A DNA stretch of 64,000 nucleotides from Caulobacteraceae bacterium (lineage in GTDB: Bacteria; Pseudomonadota; Alphaproteobacteria; Caulobacterales; Caulobacteraceae): positions 82,466-146,465 of the forward strand of contig PLRV01000045.1 in assembly GCA_003164925.1 (NCBI GenBank). Reading direction: 5' to 3'. Positions 15,816-27,443 of this stretch are shown piece by piece. A model generated the notes under the pieces. The model was given only the letters and a program-made list of their open reading frames with translations, did not search any database and was not told the origin of the DNA. Position numbers and translations under genes: made by a program. Each line of letters begins with the position of its first letter. Positions within the stretch are counted from its first letter, which is position 1.

Positions 15816-16283
15816 CTACAGGTCCGCGGCGACTTTCATGGAGACGATCTTGCCGGGCGCGCGTGGCGGCTCGCCTTTAGGCAGGGCGTCCACATGCTCC
15901 ATGCCGTCGGTCACTTCGCCCCACACCGTGTACTGGTTGTCCAGGAAGGTGGCGTCGTCGAAGCAGATGAAGAACTGGCTGTTGGCCGAGTTGGGATTGC
16001 TGGAACGGGCCATGGAGCAGACGCCGCGCACATGGGCGGCGGCGGAAAACTCAGCAGCCAGGTTCGGTTTCTTGGAGCCGCCCATGCCGGTGCCGGTGGG
16101 ATCGCCGCCCTGAGCCATGAAACCCGGGATCACCCGGTGGAACACCACGCCATCGTAAAAGCCCTCGCGCGCCAGCTCCTTGATCCGCTGCACATGGCCG
16201 GGGGCCAGATCCGGACGCAGGGCGATGGTCACCGGGCCGCTTTCCAGCGCCATGACGAGGGTGTTTTCGGGGTCGGCGGCCAT
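15816..16283 (-). CDS. ppiB: Cytosolic peptidyl-prolyl isomerase, cyclophilin (PpiB type)
   Basis: This 155-residue single-domain cyclophilin catalyses cis-trans isomerisation of proline bonds. It has no signal peptide and keeps the catalytic block FHRVIPGFMAQGGDPTGTG, SMARSSNPNSANSQFFI and the closing LDNQYTVWGEV. I chose the ATG at 16283 because a TACAGGAG site precedes it and it gives the family length. The long upstream open extension (to 16499) runs through a palindromic repeat and is not coding. It follows the secreted cyclophilin gene on the same strand. Confidence 0.93.
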   Translation of the reverse strand: MAADPENTLVMALESGPVTIALRPDLAPGHVQRIKELAREGFYDGVVFHRVIPGFMAQGGDPTGTGMGGSKKPNLAAEFSAAAHVRGVCSMARSSNPNSANSQFFICFDDATFLDNQYTVWGEVTDGMEHVDALPKGEPPRAPGKIVSMKVAADL

Positions 16284-16399
16284 GCGTGGCAACTCCTGTA
16301 GGACGATGAGCGGGCCTTTTAGCGCCTCGTTCCGAGCTTGTCTCTCAGATGACGCGCCGCGAGCGCGTATTAGAGCCGGATGACGTCTCTCGAAGTCTG

Positions 16400-16473
16400 A
16401 ATCCGGCTCTACATATTTGAATCTAGAGCACGATTCAGCGTTTAGGCGATTCCGCCTAAACCCATCGTGCTCT
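16400..16473. repeat. Dispersed palindromic element, copy 1
   Basis: The element has an outer stem AGAGCACGAT/ATCGTGCTCT and an inner stem GTTTAGGCG/CGCCTAAAC around the loop ATTC, preceded by AATCCGGCTCTACAT. A near-identical copy is at 21466. It overlaps the stop codon of the upstream cyclophilin by two bases and may cap that transcript. Confidence 0.85.
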
Positions 16474-17314
16474 AACGTGCAGGCAGGTCGATGTCGCACA
16501 CGGAGAAAGACCCCCCGTGCTGACTCTTCTGATAAGCAAGCAACGCCGTGAACGAAGCGCTGGCGGTATCGAGCACCTGGACCTTGGCCTGCCGATCCGC
16601 CGGCAGATCGGCCATGACCCGCACGGTCCTCATGTGGTCCGGATTGCGCGGCGGCTCGCCCACGGCCAGGGCGCGCACCACGTCCTCACCCACCACCACC
16701 CGACCCCAAGGCGTGTAGGTGTGCTCCAGACCTTGATTGAACTGGCGCATCAGGAAGAACTGGCTGTCGGCTGAGTCGGGATCGTTGGCGCGCGCCATGC
16801 CCGCGACGCCGGGGCACCACAGCCCCCAGCCGGGCACCTTGCCGTCGGCCATCATCACCATCAGGTCGTTGGATTGGGTGCGGATAGGCAGAGATTTGAA
16901 GAACCCGTCCTCATGGCCTGCAGCGGATATGGCGGTGACATAGGGCATGTCCGCCCCGCGCCGAAAGGTAAACTCGCCCTTGAGCGGCTGGCCCGAGCCG
17001 CCTGTACCATCGCCCTTGGGATCGCCGCCCTGGGCCATGAAGTCGTCGACCACCCGATGGAAAGCGAGTCCGTCGTAGAAGTTGGCGCGGGTCAGGGCCT
17101 TGATGCGGTCCACCGAGGTCGGCGCGATCTCGGGGTACATCTCAACCAGGATGCGGCCCTTTTCCGTGTCGATCACCAGAAGATTGTGCGGGTCCACCGT
17201 CCGATAATCGCCGGGCGCGATCACAGGCGCCTTTTGCGCGGCGGGCGGCGGCGCATGCTGTCCGAAGGGCCCAGGCAGGGACAGGAGGGCGGCGAGGAAA
17301 ATAGAGATGTTCAT
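16472..17314 (-). CDS. Exported peptidyl-prolyl isomerase, cyclophilin
   Basis: This 280-residue protein is a periplasmic cyclophilin with a signal peptide (residues 1-about 19). The isomerase domain contains GRILVEMYPEIAPTSVDRIKAL, FHRVVDDFMAQGGDPKGDGTGG, DSADSQFFLM and HTYTPWGRVVVGEDVV. A longer insert (RTQSNDLMVMMADGKVPGWGLW) and a C-terminal extension of about 45 residues set it apart from the cytosolic paralogue next to it. It likely helps fold envelope proteins. Its stop abuts a dispersed palindrome. Confidence 0.88.
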   Translation of the reverse strand: MNISIFLAALLSLPGPFGQHAPPPAAQKAPVIAPGDYRTVDPHNLLVIDTEKGRILVEMYPEIAPTSVDRIKALTRANFYDGLAFHRVVDDFMAQGGDPKGDGTGGSGQPLKGEFTFRRGADMPYVTAISAAGHEDGFFKSLPIRTQSNDLMVMMADGKVPGWGLWCPGVAGMARANDPDSADSQFFLMRQFNQGLEHTYTPWGRVVVGEDVVRALAVGEPPRNPDHMRTVRVMADLPADRQAKVQVLDTASASFTALLAYQKSQHGGSFSVCDIDLPAR

Positions 17315-17391
17315 GCGGCTTTCTCTAGCGGCTTCTTTCGCACAAGCTAGGCCTTATCGTCCGGCATACGGGCGGAATTCGGGCCGATGGA

Positions 17392-17886
17392 TCAGGCTCG
17401 GCCCACCTTGGCCAAGAGCCGCGCGGCGACGTGGGGCGTCACGAAGCTGGAGATGTCGCCGCCCAGACGGGCGACTTCCTTGACCAGCCGCGCGGCAATG
17501 GCCTGATTGCCCACGCCCGCCATCAGGAACACGGTCTCGATCTCGCGGTTGAGCTGCCAGTTAATGGCGGTCATCTGGAACTCGTATTCGAAATCGGCCA
17601 CGGCGCGCAGACCGCGCACAATGATGCTGGCGCCCACCTCCTCGGCAAAGGTCATCAGCAGGACCTCGAAAGGGCGCACCTCGATCTCGGCCAAGTCGGA
17701 GAAGCGCCGGGTCTCCTCGCGCACCATGGCGACCCGCTCCTCCAGCGAGAACAAGGGTCCTTTGTCGCGGTTGATCGCCACCCCGATCACCAGCCGATCC
17801 ACCAGCTTCGCCGCGCGGGAGATGATGTCGATATGGCCGTTGGTGATCGGATCGAAGGTGCCCGGATAAAGGCCCGTTCTGGTCAT
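17392..17886 (-). CDS. coaD: Phosphopantetheine adenylyltransferase (CoaD)
   Basis: This 164-residue enzyme makes dephospho-CoA from 4'-phosphopantetheine and ATP, the fourth step of CoA synthesis. The nucleotidyltransferase signature GTFDPITNGHIDI (with the T/H-x-G-H motif) is at the N-terminus. VIGVAINRDKGPLFSLEERVAM, GLRAVADFEYEFQM and the C-terminal ISSFVTPHVAARL complete the fold. The ATG at 17886 is preferred over a TTG at 17904. It lies 33 bp downstream of gyrA in the same direction. Confidence 0.97.
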   Translation of the reverse strand: MTRTGLYPGTFDPITNGHIDIISRAAKLVDRLVIGVAINRDKGPLFSLEERVAMVREETRRFSDLAEIEVRPFEVLLMTFAEEVGASIIVRGLRAVADFEYEFQMTAINWQLNREIETVFLMAGVGNQAIAARLVKEVARLGGDISSFVTPHVAARLLAKVGRA

Positions 17887-17919
17887 TAAAGCCTTTGCCC
17901 CCAAAAGCCTGCGCCTACG

Positions 17920-20685
<2,766 letters not shown>

Positions 20686-21107
20686 GGTGATCTGGAACTT
20701 TTAAAAGGGTGGAATCGCTTGGGATTGCCGTGGGGGTTTGATTAGCACCCCACCGGCCCCGGCGCAAAAAATCCTCCTTGGACCCAGTGTGGCGATTCAG
20801 AACTTCGCCTGCGGATTGTGGAGCGCGCGGAGCGAATTTCTGAATCTCAAGCCACAATAGAAATGTATGATTCTAGCGTGCTTTTTGGATCTGAAGCTCG
20901 TACCTCGCCCTACCCAAAGTGCGGCGAACTTCAGATCCAGCACACTAGCGGCTGACCATCCATTTGTGGGAGCTGCACGGACGCCGCTCCCGCGCTATAC
21001 GGAACCAGACCCTGCCGGAGCTGTTTTCCTTGCCAGGATGTCGCATGGCGTTGGATGAACAGACCCGATAATCGTCCGTCAATGTTGGGGGGCGAAAGTA
21101 CAGGTGG
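20686..21107. other. Intergenic region upstream of gyrA with palindromes
   Basis: No gene is visible in this 422-bp stretch. It holds a small inverted repeat (GTGGGG...CCCCAC, 20730-20753) near the gyrA leader and a larger imperfect one at 20874-20947. Promoters for gyrA and for the divergent PilZ gene should lie here, but I could not place them. Confidence 0.5.
20874..20947. repeat. Large imperfect inverted repeat
   Basis: CTAGCGTGCT plus GGATCTGAAG on the left pairs with CTTCAGATCC plus AGCACACTAG on the right, with a few unpaired T residues and a roughly 25-base loop. The layout resembles the other dispersed palindromes in this window, but the arm sequence is different. Confidence 0.6.
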
Positions 21108-21458
21108 ATGATCCGCCCCTCGACAAAAAAGCCCGAGCTTGATCGCCGTGGCTCACCCCGACATTCGTGTTCTCTCGACGCCTTCGTGATTCCGGGGTCG
21201 CATTTTTGCACCGTCGTCGAGAAATCCGAAAACGGTCTCAGGCTTCGCTTCCGCCGCAATTACGACGGTCGGGCGAAATTGGTGATCATCCTCATTGCAT
21301 CGGGCCAAGCGTTTGCCGCCAGCGCGCAGTGGTCCAATGGCGCCGAAGTGGGAGCGCTGATCACCTCGCGCTGCGATCTGAACGGGCTGGTGCCGAGCAC
21401 CTTCGCCGAGGCGCGCCACGTTTGGAGCCGGCTGAAGGCATCGGCCCTGCCTAAATAG
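21108..21458 (+). CDS. PilZ-domain protein, probable c-di-GMP effector
   Basis: This 116-residue protein is a stand-alone PilZ domain. The RxxxR element is RRGSPR (about 13-18), followed by a core resembling the (D/N)xSxxG motif (EKSENGLRLRF), then strands ending ASAQWSNGAEVGALI. PilZ proteins bind cyclic di-GMP and adjust motility, polysaccharide or pilus functions. The Asp/Asn of the second motif is Glu here, so affinity is uncertain. It stands alone, divergent from gyrA, with palindromic repeats directly after its stop. Confidence 0.75.
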   Translation: MIRPSTKKPELDRRGSPRHSCSLDAFVIPGSHFCTVVEKSENGLRLRFRRNYDGRAKLVIILIASGQAFAASAQWSNGAEVGALITSRCDLNGLVPSTFAEARHVWSRLKASALPK

Positions 21459-21465
21459 CCAAGAA

Positions 21466-21540
21466 AATCCGGCTCTACATTATTTGAATCTAGAGCACGA
21501 TTCAGCGTTTAGGCGATGCCGCCTAAACCCATCGTGCTCT
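21466..21540. repeat. Dispersed palindromic element, copy 2
   Basis: This copy matches the element at 16400-16473 except for one inserted T (ACATTATTTG against ACATATTTG) and a G for T in the loop. It begins 7 bp after the PilZ stop codon. Confidence 0.85.
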
Positions 21541-21563
21541 GGCGACCGTCATGACCCGCGCTG

Positions 21564-21609
21564 GAGCGCGTTCCGAAAAGTGGGAACCGGTTTTTGAAAA
21601 AACACGCGT
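21564..21609. repeat. GTTCCGAAAAGTGGGAACC-type dispersed palindrome
   Basis: The sequence GAGCGCGTTCC, GAAAAGTGGGAACC, GGTTTTTG and ACGCG forms an imperfect palindrome of a kind I recall as very common between genes in many alphaproteobacteria. It directly follows the element at 21466 and precedes the end of ssb. Confidence 0.65.
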
Positions 21610-21659
21610 AAAGACAAAGATATAGAGCGCGCCGCGATTTCGTGGAAACGCAACCCGCC

Positions 21660-22145
21660 CTAGAATGGAATCTCGTCATCCAGATCGGCGCTGAAGCTTT
21701 CGCGCGGGCCTGAGCTCTTGGCCTGGCCGCCAGCCTGGTAGCCGCCGCCCGCCGCCCCGTAGTCCTCGCCAGAGGCGCCGCCTTCGGCCCCGCCGCGTCC
21801 GCCCAACATGGTCAGCTCGCCGCGGAATTTTTGCAGCACGATCTCGGTGGAATATTTTTCCACCCCCTGCTGATCGGTCCATTTGCGGGTCTGCAGGGAG
21901 CCTTCGATATAGATCGTGGAGCCCTTCTTCAGGTAGTTCTCAGCCACCTTGACCAGGTTATCGTTGAAGATCACCACCTGGTGCCACTCGGTCTTCTCCT
22001 TGCGCTCGCCGGTGGACTTGTCGCGCCAGGATTCGGAGGTGGCGATGCGTAGATTCGCCACGCGGTCGCCCGAGTTGAGGGTGCGGATTTCCGGGTCCTT
22101 GCCGAGATTGCCCACCAGAATGACCTTGTTGACGCTTCCCGCCAT
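21660..22145 (-). CDS. ssb: Single-stranded DNA-binding protein
   Basis: This 161-residue protein coats single-stranded DNA in replication and repair. The OB fold spans [21 protein letters not shown] to about residue 110 ([35 protein letters not shown]). A Gly-rich linker and the acidic tip DDEIPF, which recruits partner proteins, follow. The ATG at 22145 begins the conserved sequence; earlier frame to 22220 is not conserved. It lies upstream of gyrA on the same strand with the PilZ gene and repeats between. Confidence 0.97.
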   Translation of the reverse strand: MAGSVNKVILVGNLGKDPEIRTLNSGDRVANLRIATSESWRDKSTGERKEKTEWHQVVIFNDNLVKVAENYLKKGSTIYIEGSLQTRKWTDQQGVEKYSTEIVLQKFRGELTMLGGRGGAEGGASGEDYGAAGGGYQAGGQAKSSGPRESFSADLDDEIPF

Positions 22146-22262
22146 CACACCCTCGTCTGCTCTATTCCCGCACGCAAGGCGGGCCACGCCCGACCCTAGC
22201 GGTCGGCGCGGCTCTGTCAATGTTCTATTAATGTTCTAGTTCAATAGACCCAGGCCGACCCG

Positions 22263-22673
22263 CTATTGCGCCGACTGATCCACGGCGCCGGGTACGACCA
22301 AGCGTCCGTCTCCGGTGCGGACCAGGGCCGGATAGCGGGCGCTGGTGAGGCTCGGAGCCGTGAACACCCCGTATTGGTCGAGGAACAGGAAGTTGCCCTG
22401 GTAGGCGCCCACGATGGACACGGCGTTGCCGCCCAAGGACAGGAAGTGGATGCGCATGCCCTCTAGCGCCGCCGCGCAGCTTTCCAGGTTCGGGCGTCCC
22501 TTGGCCACCTCGTTGAACCGGGCCGTTTTGCCGTTCTTGTCCAGGAAGATCACCTGGTAGCACATGCCGGTGACATAGGGCGGCTCGATGGGCTTGTCGC
22601 AGGCTGTCAGGGGCAGCGCCGCAAGCGGCAGGGCGGCGACAAGCGCGGCGTGGAGGAAGGCTTTCATAGGCAT
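22263..22673 (-). CDS. Small lipoprotein of unknown function
   Basis: This 136-residue protein has a signal peptide with a lipobox (ALPLTAC-DK, Cys about 25). The mature part contains TGMCYQVIFLDKNGKTARFNEVAKG, two more cysteines and GNFLFLDQYGVFTAP. I recall similar uncharacterised proteins in Caulobacterales. Two ATGs (22673 and 22667) are possible. It shares its strand with ssb, 117 bp upstream of it. Confidence 0.65.
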   Translation of the reverse strand: MPMKAFLHAALVAALPLAALPLTACDKPIEPPYVTGMCYQVIFLDKNGKTARFNEVAKGRPNLESCAAALEGMRIHFLSLGGNAVSIVGAYQGNFLFLDQYGVFTAPSLTSARYPALVRTGDGRLVVPGAVDQSAQ

Positions 22674-22710
22674 GAACCTACATCAGCTTTGAGCCGAGGG
22701 CAGGCGCCAA

Positions 22711-23397
22711 TCAGCCGATCGGCGAGATGGCGCAGGCGCCGTTCTGTTCAGCCAGAGGCCGGAACGTGCGATTGTCAGCGGAAATCTCCACATGGCGGGG
22801 CACCAGACGGATGGTCTCCTCGCCCCAGCGCCCGTAGATCGCCTCGCCCGGCTTTTCGCATTTGCCGGCGAATAGCGCCTGGACGCAGGCGTTCAGGCTC
22901 ATCTCGGCGGGCAGTTTGCGCCAGTCCGTGTCGCGCCGCCAGCAGATCGATGTCGCCAGCCCTGTCCCGGCGGCCGCGGAGGCGGCGGGCGTAGCCTCGA
23001 CGGGCGCGGGCGGCGGCGGCTGCAGCGGCGTGACCTTGGCCTCCGAAGGACTCAAGGGCTGGATCACCGGCCCGGTGTCGCTAGCCGCCGCCAGGGCGCC
23101 GGTGGAGTCGACCCCGACGTCCAGGGCGCGCGTGGCCACGCCATTTTTCTTGGCGCAATCGGCCAAGGTGGCCATACCCACGAACTGGCCGCCGACGAAG
23201 CAGCGCAGGGGTCGGGCGGGATCGAGAGAGGGCTGGTCCGTGCCGGTCTCCACCACCAAACCCGCGCGCGAAGCCGGCGGCGGGGTGGTGGGTCCATGAT
23301 CGCGCATCATGATGCCGATGGCGATGCCCGCGCCCAGCAGGACGGCCAAGCCCCCGCCGATCGCCAGTACCGCCTTCCGGTTTTGCAGTCCGCTCAT
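22711..23397 (-). CDS. Membrane-anchored periplasmic protein of unknown function
   Basis: This 228-residue protein has one N-terminal transmembrane helix (about 9-31, AVLAIGGGLAVLLGAGIAIG). A Pro/Ala-rich linker follows (about 118-145), then a C-terminal Cys-containing part (SICWRRDTDWRKLPAEMSLN, LFAGKCEKPGEAIYGRWGEETIRL). Cysteines occur in both halves (CFVGGQF, LADCAK), suggesting a periplasmic disulfide-bonded protein. I do not recognise a family. It is followed on the same strand by the lipoprotein at 22263. Confidence 0.6.
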   Translation of the reverse strand: MSGLQNRKAVLAIGGGLAVLLGAGIAIGIMMRDHGPTTPPPASRAGLVVETGTDQPSLDPARPLRCFVGGQFVGMATLADCAKKNGVATRALDVGVDSTGALAAASDTGPVIQPLSPSEAKVTPLQPPPPAPVEATPAASAAAGTGLATSICWRRDTDWRKLPAEMSLNACVQALFAGKCEKPGEAIYGRWGEETIRLVPRHVEISADNRTFRPLAEQNGACAISPIG

Positions 23398-23471
23398 ATC
23401 CGACCCTGCTACGCCGGCCGGACGACGGATTCAAGACAAGGTCGGGCGGGGCGGGATGTGGACATCCTGCC

Positions 23472-24035
23472 TCAGGCGGCGATCAGTTGTGCGCTGGCCA
23501 AGATCTTTCGCACCCGGGCGCGGCAGGCGCCCCATTCCTCCGCAAGGATCGCCAGCAACACCACGTCACGAAACTGACCGTCCTTCAGCGCGTGCCGCCG
23601 CAGATAGCCCTCCCGTCGGAAGCCGGCGGCGGCCTGGGCCTTGAGTGCGGCCTCGTTGTCGGCGAACACCTCCGCCGAGACCTTTTGCAGCCCCAACTCG
23701 TCGAATGCCTTGTCCAGGCCGAGCGCCTCGGCCGCGCGGCCCACGCCCCGGCCCCGAGCGTCCGCATCGGCGATGTACCAGCCCCACTCGGCACGACGAT
23801 TGCAATTGGTCAGCCCCGTGAGGCTGAGGAAGCCGACCGGCTGTCCGTCGCGGTTGATGATCCAGCCGCGTCGGTCCTGATCGGCCATAAAGGCCAAGAA
23901 CGCGGCCTGGTGTTCGCCCCACGCCTGAGGCGGTTGGTCGGACATCCAGCGATTCACTTCACCTTGCCGGCGCCAGGCGAACAGGCGTTCACTGTCGTCG
24001 GCGACAAGGTCGCGCAAGTCGATCATGGCGTCCAT
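23472..24035 (-). CDS. pseH: GNAT N-acetyltransferase, PseH/FlmH-like
   Basis: This 187-residue acetyltransferase of the RimJ/RimL type matches the PseH pattern: LFAWRRQGEVNRWMSDQ, GWIINRDGQPVGFLSLTGL, WGWYIADADARGRGVGRAA with the acetyl-CoA loop, LQKVSAEVFADNEAALKAQAAAGF and DVVLLAIL. PseH acetylates the 4-amino group of the UDP-linked precursor of pseudaminic acid; its Caulobacter counterpart is, as I recall, FlmH. Assignment rests on domain pattern plus the divergent pseI-like neighbour 75 bp away and the flagellin genes beyond. A ribosomal-protein or generic acetyltransferase role is the alternative. Confidence 0.7.
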   Translation of the reverse strand: MDAMIDLRDLVADDSERLFAWRRQGEVNRWMSDQPPQAWGEHQAAFLAFMADQDRRGWIINRDGQPVGFLSLTGLTNCNRRAEWGWYIADADARGRGVGRAAEALGLDKAFDELGLQKVSAEVFADNEAALKAQAAAGFRREGYLRRHALKDGQFRDVVLLAILAEEWGACRARVRKILASAQLIAA

Positions 24036-24109
24036 CTTGGCCCGGTCCGAAGTGCAAATGATTAACGCGCATCGTGCAGGTTGACATCATCAAAAGGCAG
24101 GAGAATGAC

Positions 24110-25159
24110 GTGTCGGCGCCTTTCACCATCGCCGGACGCATGGTCGGGCCGGACCATCCGCCCTTCATCATCGCCGAGCTGTCAGGCAACCACAACGGTC
24201 GACTGGAGCGTGCGCTCGAGCTGATCGACGCCGCGGCCAACGCCGGGGCCGATGCGGTCAAGCTGCAGACCTACACCGCCGACACCATCACCATCGATCA
24301 CGATGGGCCCGGCTTTCGGCTGGAAGGCGGCTTGTGGGCGGGTCAAACCCTGCATCAGCTCTATTCCCAGGCCTTCACGCCCTATGAATGGCACGAAGCC
24401 CTGTTCGCCCACGCCAAGGCGCGCGGCCTGATCTGTTTTTCTTCGCCCTTCGACGAGACTGCGGTCGAGCTTCTGGAAGGCCTGGACGCTCCGGCCTTCA
24501 AGATCGCTTCCTTCGAGGCGATCGACTTGCCTCTGATCGCCCGGGCGGCCCGCAGCGGACGGCCGCTTATCATCTCCACCGGCATGACCAGCCGATCCGA
24601 AATCGCCGACGCCCTGCGTGCGGCGACCGAGGCCGGCGCCGAAAGCGTGGCTCTACTGCATTGCGTCAGCGCCTACCCGGCAGATTTCGATGAGGCGAAC
24701 CTGGCCATGATCCCCCGGCTGATGGCCGACTTCGACTGCGTCGTGGGTCTGTCGGACCACACCCCCGGCACGGCGGCCGCGGTGGCGGCGGTAGCGCTGG
24801 GCGCGCGCATCGTCGAGAAGCACGTAACCCTCGCCCGGGCGGACGGGGGCCCCGACGCCGCCTTTTCGCTGGAGCCCGCCGAATTGGCGGCGCTGGTCCA
24901 CGATTGCCGCGACGCCTTTCGCTCCATCGGACAGGCGCATTACGCGCGCAGCCAGACCGAGCAGCACAATCGCCAGTTCCGACGCTCGCTTTATGTGGTC
25001 CGGGACGTCTTGGGCGGCCAGGAAATCGGGCCGCAAGACGTGCGCTCCATCCGGCCTGGCTTCGGACTTGAGCCCTCGCGCCTGCCCGATGTGATCGGCC
25101 GGCGCGCCGCCCGCGCGCTCAAACGCGGCGAGCCCCTGACCTGGGACATGCTTACTTGA
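24110..25159 (+). CDS. pseI: Pseudaminic acid synthase (PseI/NeuB family)
   Basis: This 349-residue enzyme condenses phosphoenolpyruvate with a 6-deoxy amino sugar to form a nonulosonic acid. It has the NeuB TIM barrel (FIIAELSGNHNG, ADAVKLQTYTAD, the PseI-typical GGLW, FSSPFDETAVELLEGL, KIASFEA, STGMTS, GLSDHTPG, ARIVEKHVTL) and a C-terminal antifreeze-like SAF domain (RRSLYVVRDVLGGQEI, SIRPGFGLEP). I prefer the GTG at 24110, which has a strong GGCAGGAG site seven bases upstream, over the GTG at 24074. It supplies sugar for flagellin modification, together with pseH and flmG. Confidence 0.87.
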   Translation: MSAPFTIAGRMVGPDHPPFIIAELSGNHNGRLERALELIDAAANAGADAVKLQTYTADTITIDHDGPGFRLEGGLWAGQTLHQLYSQAFTPYEWHEALFAHAKARGLICFSSPFDETAVELLEGLDAPAFKIASFEAIDLPLIARAARSGRPLIISTGMTSRSEIADALRAATEAGAESVALLHCVSAYPADFDEANLAMIPRLMADFDCVVGLSDHTPGTAAAVAAVALGARIVEKHVTLARADGGPDAAFSLEPAELAALVHDCRDAFRSIGQAHYARSQTEQHNRQFRRSLYVVRDVLGGQEIGPQDVRSIRPGFGLEPSRLPDVIGRRAARALKRGEPLTWDMLT

Positions 25160-25970
25160 ACAGCGACAGAAGCACATTGGGCGAGGCGTTGGCGATGCCG
25201 CCGCCCTGAAGCGAAAGCTGCTGCTGCACCTGCAGGGCCATCAGCTTGGCGCCGTCCGCTGAGGTCGGGGTTGAGGTCGAATCCCCGCTCGCAGACAGAA
25301 CGTCGCTCAAGCGGGAGATGAAGCTGGCGTGAGCCGAAATCTGCCGGGACTGGTCCGAGATCTGGCCGAGGGTCTGGTTCACATTTTCGATCGACGTGTT
25401 GACGTCGTTCAGCACGGCTGCCGCCGCTGAGGCGGTGGACATGGTCGACACGCTGGCGAGGGTGATCACCGAGCCGCCAAGAGACAGGTTCGACGCGGCC
25501 AGGCTCACCTGGCCGCTGGTGCCCGCGCCGACCGTGACGCTGGGCGTGGCCGAACCGTCCAGCAGGTTCAAGCCGTCAAAGCCCGCCGACGAGATCGTGG
25601 CGCTGATCTGCTGCAACAGGTTGGACAAACTGCTGTTGGCGGCGTCGCCCGAGGTTGAGCCGTCCTGCACCTGGCCGGCCAGGGTCTTCATCTGGGCGAG
25701 CAGGTCGCTGACCGATTTGCCGGCCGACAGGGCTGCGTCGGTAATCGAGGCGGCGCGATCGAGGCTGGCGCTGGCCTGACCCAGGCCGTCGGCGCTCACG
25801 CCTTGGATGGAGCCGGTGGCGATCGCCGGGGATGCGGTGGTGGACGCGGCGGCGGACGTGCTGGCGCTGGACGCCGCAGCGGCGTCGCCGCTGGTCGCCG
25901 CGTCGTTGAGACGGCCCAGCGTCTGCAGAGCCAGGAGCGCCGCATTAGTGTTCTGCACGCCTATGGACAT
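25152..25970 (-). CDS. Atypical flagellin with Ser/Ala-rich N-terminal segment
   Basis: This 272-residue flagellin-like protein has a recognisable first helix (MSIGVQNTNAALLALQTLGRL) and a flagellin C-terminus (SAHASFISRLSDVL, AKLMALQVQQQLSLQ, NVLLSLFK). Residues about 28-60 are low-complexity Ser/Ala/Thr, where normal flagellins have the TGK/R-N-x-A-D-D-A segment. The central part (SVSDLLAQMKTLAGQVQD, AASNLSLGGSVITL) aligns with the second flagellin. It may be a minor filament-junction flagellin such as FljJ, which is inference. A GAGAGGAGAG site precedes the ATG. No sigma-54 box is visible upstream. Its stop overlaps the pseI stop, convergently, by eight bases. Confidence 0.75.
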   Translation of the reverse strand: MSIGVQNTNAALLALQTLGRLNDAATSGDAAAASSASTSAAASTTASPAIATGSIQGVSADGLGQASASLDRAASITDAALSAGKSVSDLLAQMKTLAGQVQDGSTSGDAANSSLSNLLQQISATISSAGFDGLNLLDGSATPSVTVGAGTSGQVSLAASNLSLGGSVITLASVSTMSTASAAAAVLNDVNTSIENVNQTLGQISDQSRQISAHASFISRLSDVLSASGDSTSTPTSADGAKLMALQVQQQLSLQGGGIANASPNVLLSLFK

Positions 25971-26080
25971 CGGTCTTCTCTCCTCTCGCCGACGAATCGC
26001 GAGGCGCGTTTCGCGCCGGGCAAGAGACTAGGCCGCTTTCGTATGAAGATCGTTAACCATAATTCGTCGGGCGCTGGCGA

Positions 26081-27205
26081 TCAGCCTACCGCCTCGACGG
26101 CGGCCGATGACTCCGGTGTGGCCCGATTGCTTTTCTGGGTCAGCCACCGCCGTACCGGACGATCAAAGTAGGTGTCGATGAGGCCGATCGCCGTCAGAAT
26201 GGCGGCCAAGAAAATCAACCCGGAGAACGGAGCAAATTGGTCGAGTCGAAGGTGAAGCACGCGCAAAGCCGCGCCGATGACGAACTCCTCCACCGGCTTG
26301 TGCGTGGCGTAGATACCGTAGGAAGCCATGCCCAAGAAGGAAAAAATAGAGCGGAGATTCTCCGAAGGCTCCGCGGCAGCAGCCAGAGTAACAAGAAGGG
26401 GAAATAGGACAAATATACAAAAAAGTGGATATATATTTAGCCCAGTTCCTTTTGGAAGGCCAACTAAAATAAGTACAAGCAGCACACATAACACAAACGG
26501 CGGGATATTTAAATTAACCCGCGGGACCTTATAGAGTACAATTCCCAAAGGGAAGGAAAATCCAATTCGTGAAAGGCCCTCCACAGCATAATTCCAGCTA
26601 AATCCATCCCCAATGCCGCCAAGCTTAAAATCATAATAAATGATGCCGACGGCTGAACACAGGATGATGGCCCCAACGACCAAGCCCAAGAACGTCTTTA
26701 GTTTTGAAATTACGCCGTAAGCGGCATTGCCGATGAGTTCAAAGAACAGAGACCACGCCGGCTGGTTCAAGGGATAAAGCACCGGGCTGACCATCGGCAG
26801 CGCCGGCAACATGAACAGGGCCATCATGGCGTCCGGACCGAAGGTCCTGGCTGTCACCGTCAGAGCGTCATGATTACCCAGCGACTGGCTGCGGGCCACA
26901 ATCAACGACATTCCGACTGCAGCGATGCCCACCAGCGTACCCAGACCGTACAGTGGGTAGAGCCGAATGAGGCGTATCTTCATAAACTCGACCGTCGACA
27001 GACCGGTCTGCAGGCGTCGCCCGTAGGCGTGCGCCAGGACGAATCCACTCAATACAAAAAAAAGATCGACCGACAGTTGGCTGTCGGGCAGCCGCAGATT
27101 GCCAAAAAGATATGGACAATGCCGGATCAGGATCGCGACTGCTGCGACGCCACGCAATCCGTCTAGCGTGTTGAAAAATCTCTTGGGGCCGATTTGCTCG
27201 ACCAT
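26081..27205 (-). CDS. Acyltransferase 3 family membrane protein
   Basis: This 374-residue integral membrane protein belongs to the OafA/NodX/AT-3 family, which O-acetylates surface polysaccharides or lipids. It begins with LDGLRGVAAVAILIRHCPYLF, containing the conserved Arg and His, then SVDLFFVLSGFVLA. About ten hydrophobic segments follow, with IRLIRLYPLYGLGT, NQPAWSLFFELIGN and a late GMASYGIYATHKPVE. The middle (about 26400-26720) is AT-richer than its surroundings, hinting at transfer. Its place among flagellin-modification genes suggests glycan acylation, but nothing proves the substrate. Confidence 0.85.
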   Translation of the reverse strand: MVEQIGPKRFFNTLDGLRGVAAVAILIRHCPYLFGNLRLPDSQLSVDLFFVLSGFVLAHAYGRRLQTGLSTVEFMKIRLIRLYPLYGLGTLVGIAAVGMSLIVARSQSLGNHDALTVTARTFGPDAMMALFMLPALPMVSPVLYPLNQPAWSLFFELIGNAAYGVISKLKTFLGLVVGAIILCSAVGIIYYDFKLGGIGDGFSWNYAVEGLSRIGFSFPLGIVLYKVPRVNLNIPPFVLCVLLVLILVGLPKGTGLNIYPLFCIFVLFPLLVTLAAAAEPSENLRSIFSFLGMASYGIYATHKPVEEFVIGAALRVLHLRLDQFAPFSGLIFLAAILTAIGLIDTYFDRPVRRWLTQKSNRATPESSAAVEAVG

Positions 27206-27443
27206 CGATCAAGCCGCTTGGGATCGGGGGTTGGCGATTATGAATAGCAATTGCGTCATTGGACTACCCGCTTCCCTATTCGTCTAAAACCACGAATCAA
27301 AGCGATGCTCGTGAATTTGCCAAGCCTCGACAACCTCGCGCTTGTCACCCTCCACCCTCGCGCCGGATACATAGGCGACATTACGACAGCTCCGCCCCGT
27401 GGGGATCATCGGCGGAGGTTCGCCCGCGAACCCGACCCGCGCC

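Noticed and set aside
14718..16301. Long open frame on the plus strand opposite queA and ppiB
   Set aside because: It is antisense to well-supported genes, has Gln/Gly/Arg/His-rich shadow composition and matches no family.
20945..21259. 104-codon frame on the minus strand overlapping the PilZ gene
   Set aside because: The plus-strand PilZ frame has clear domain motifs, whereas the opposite frame shows none.
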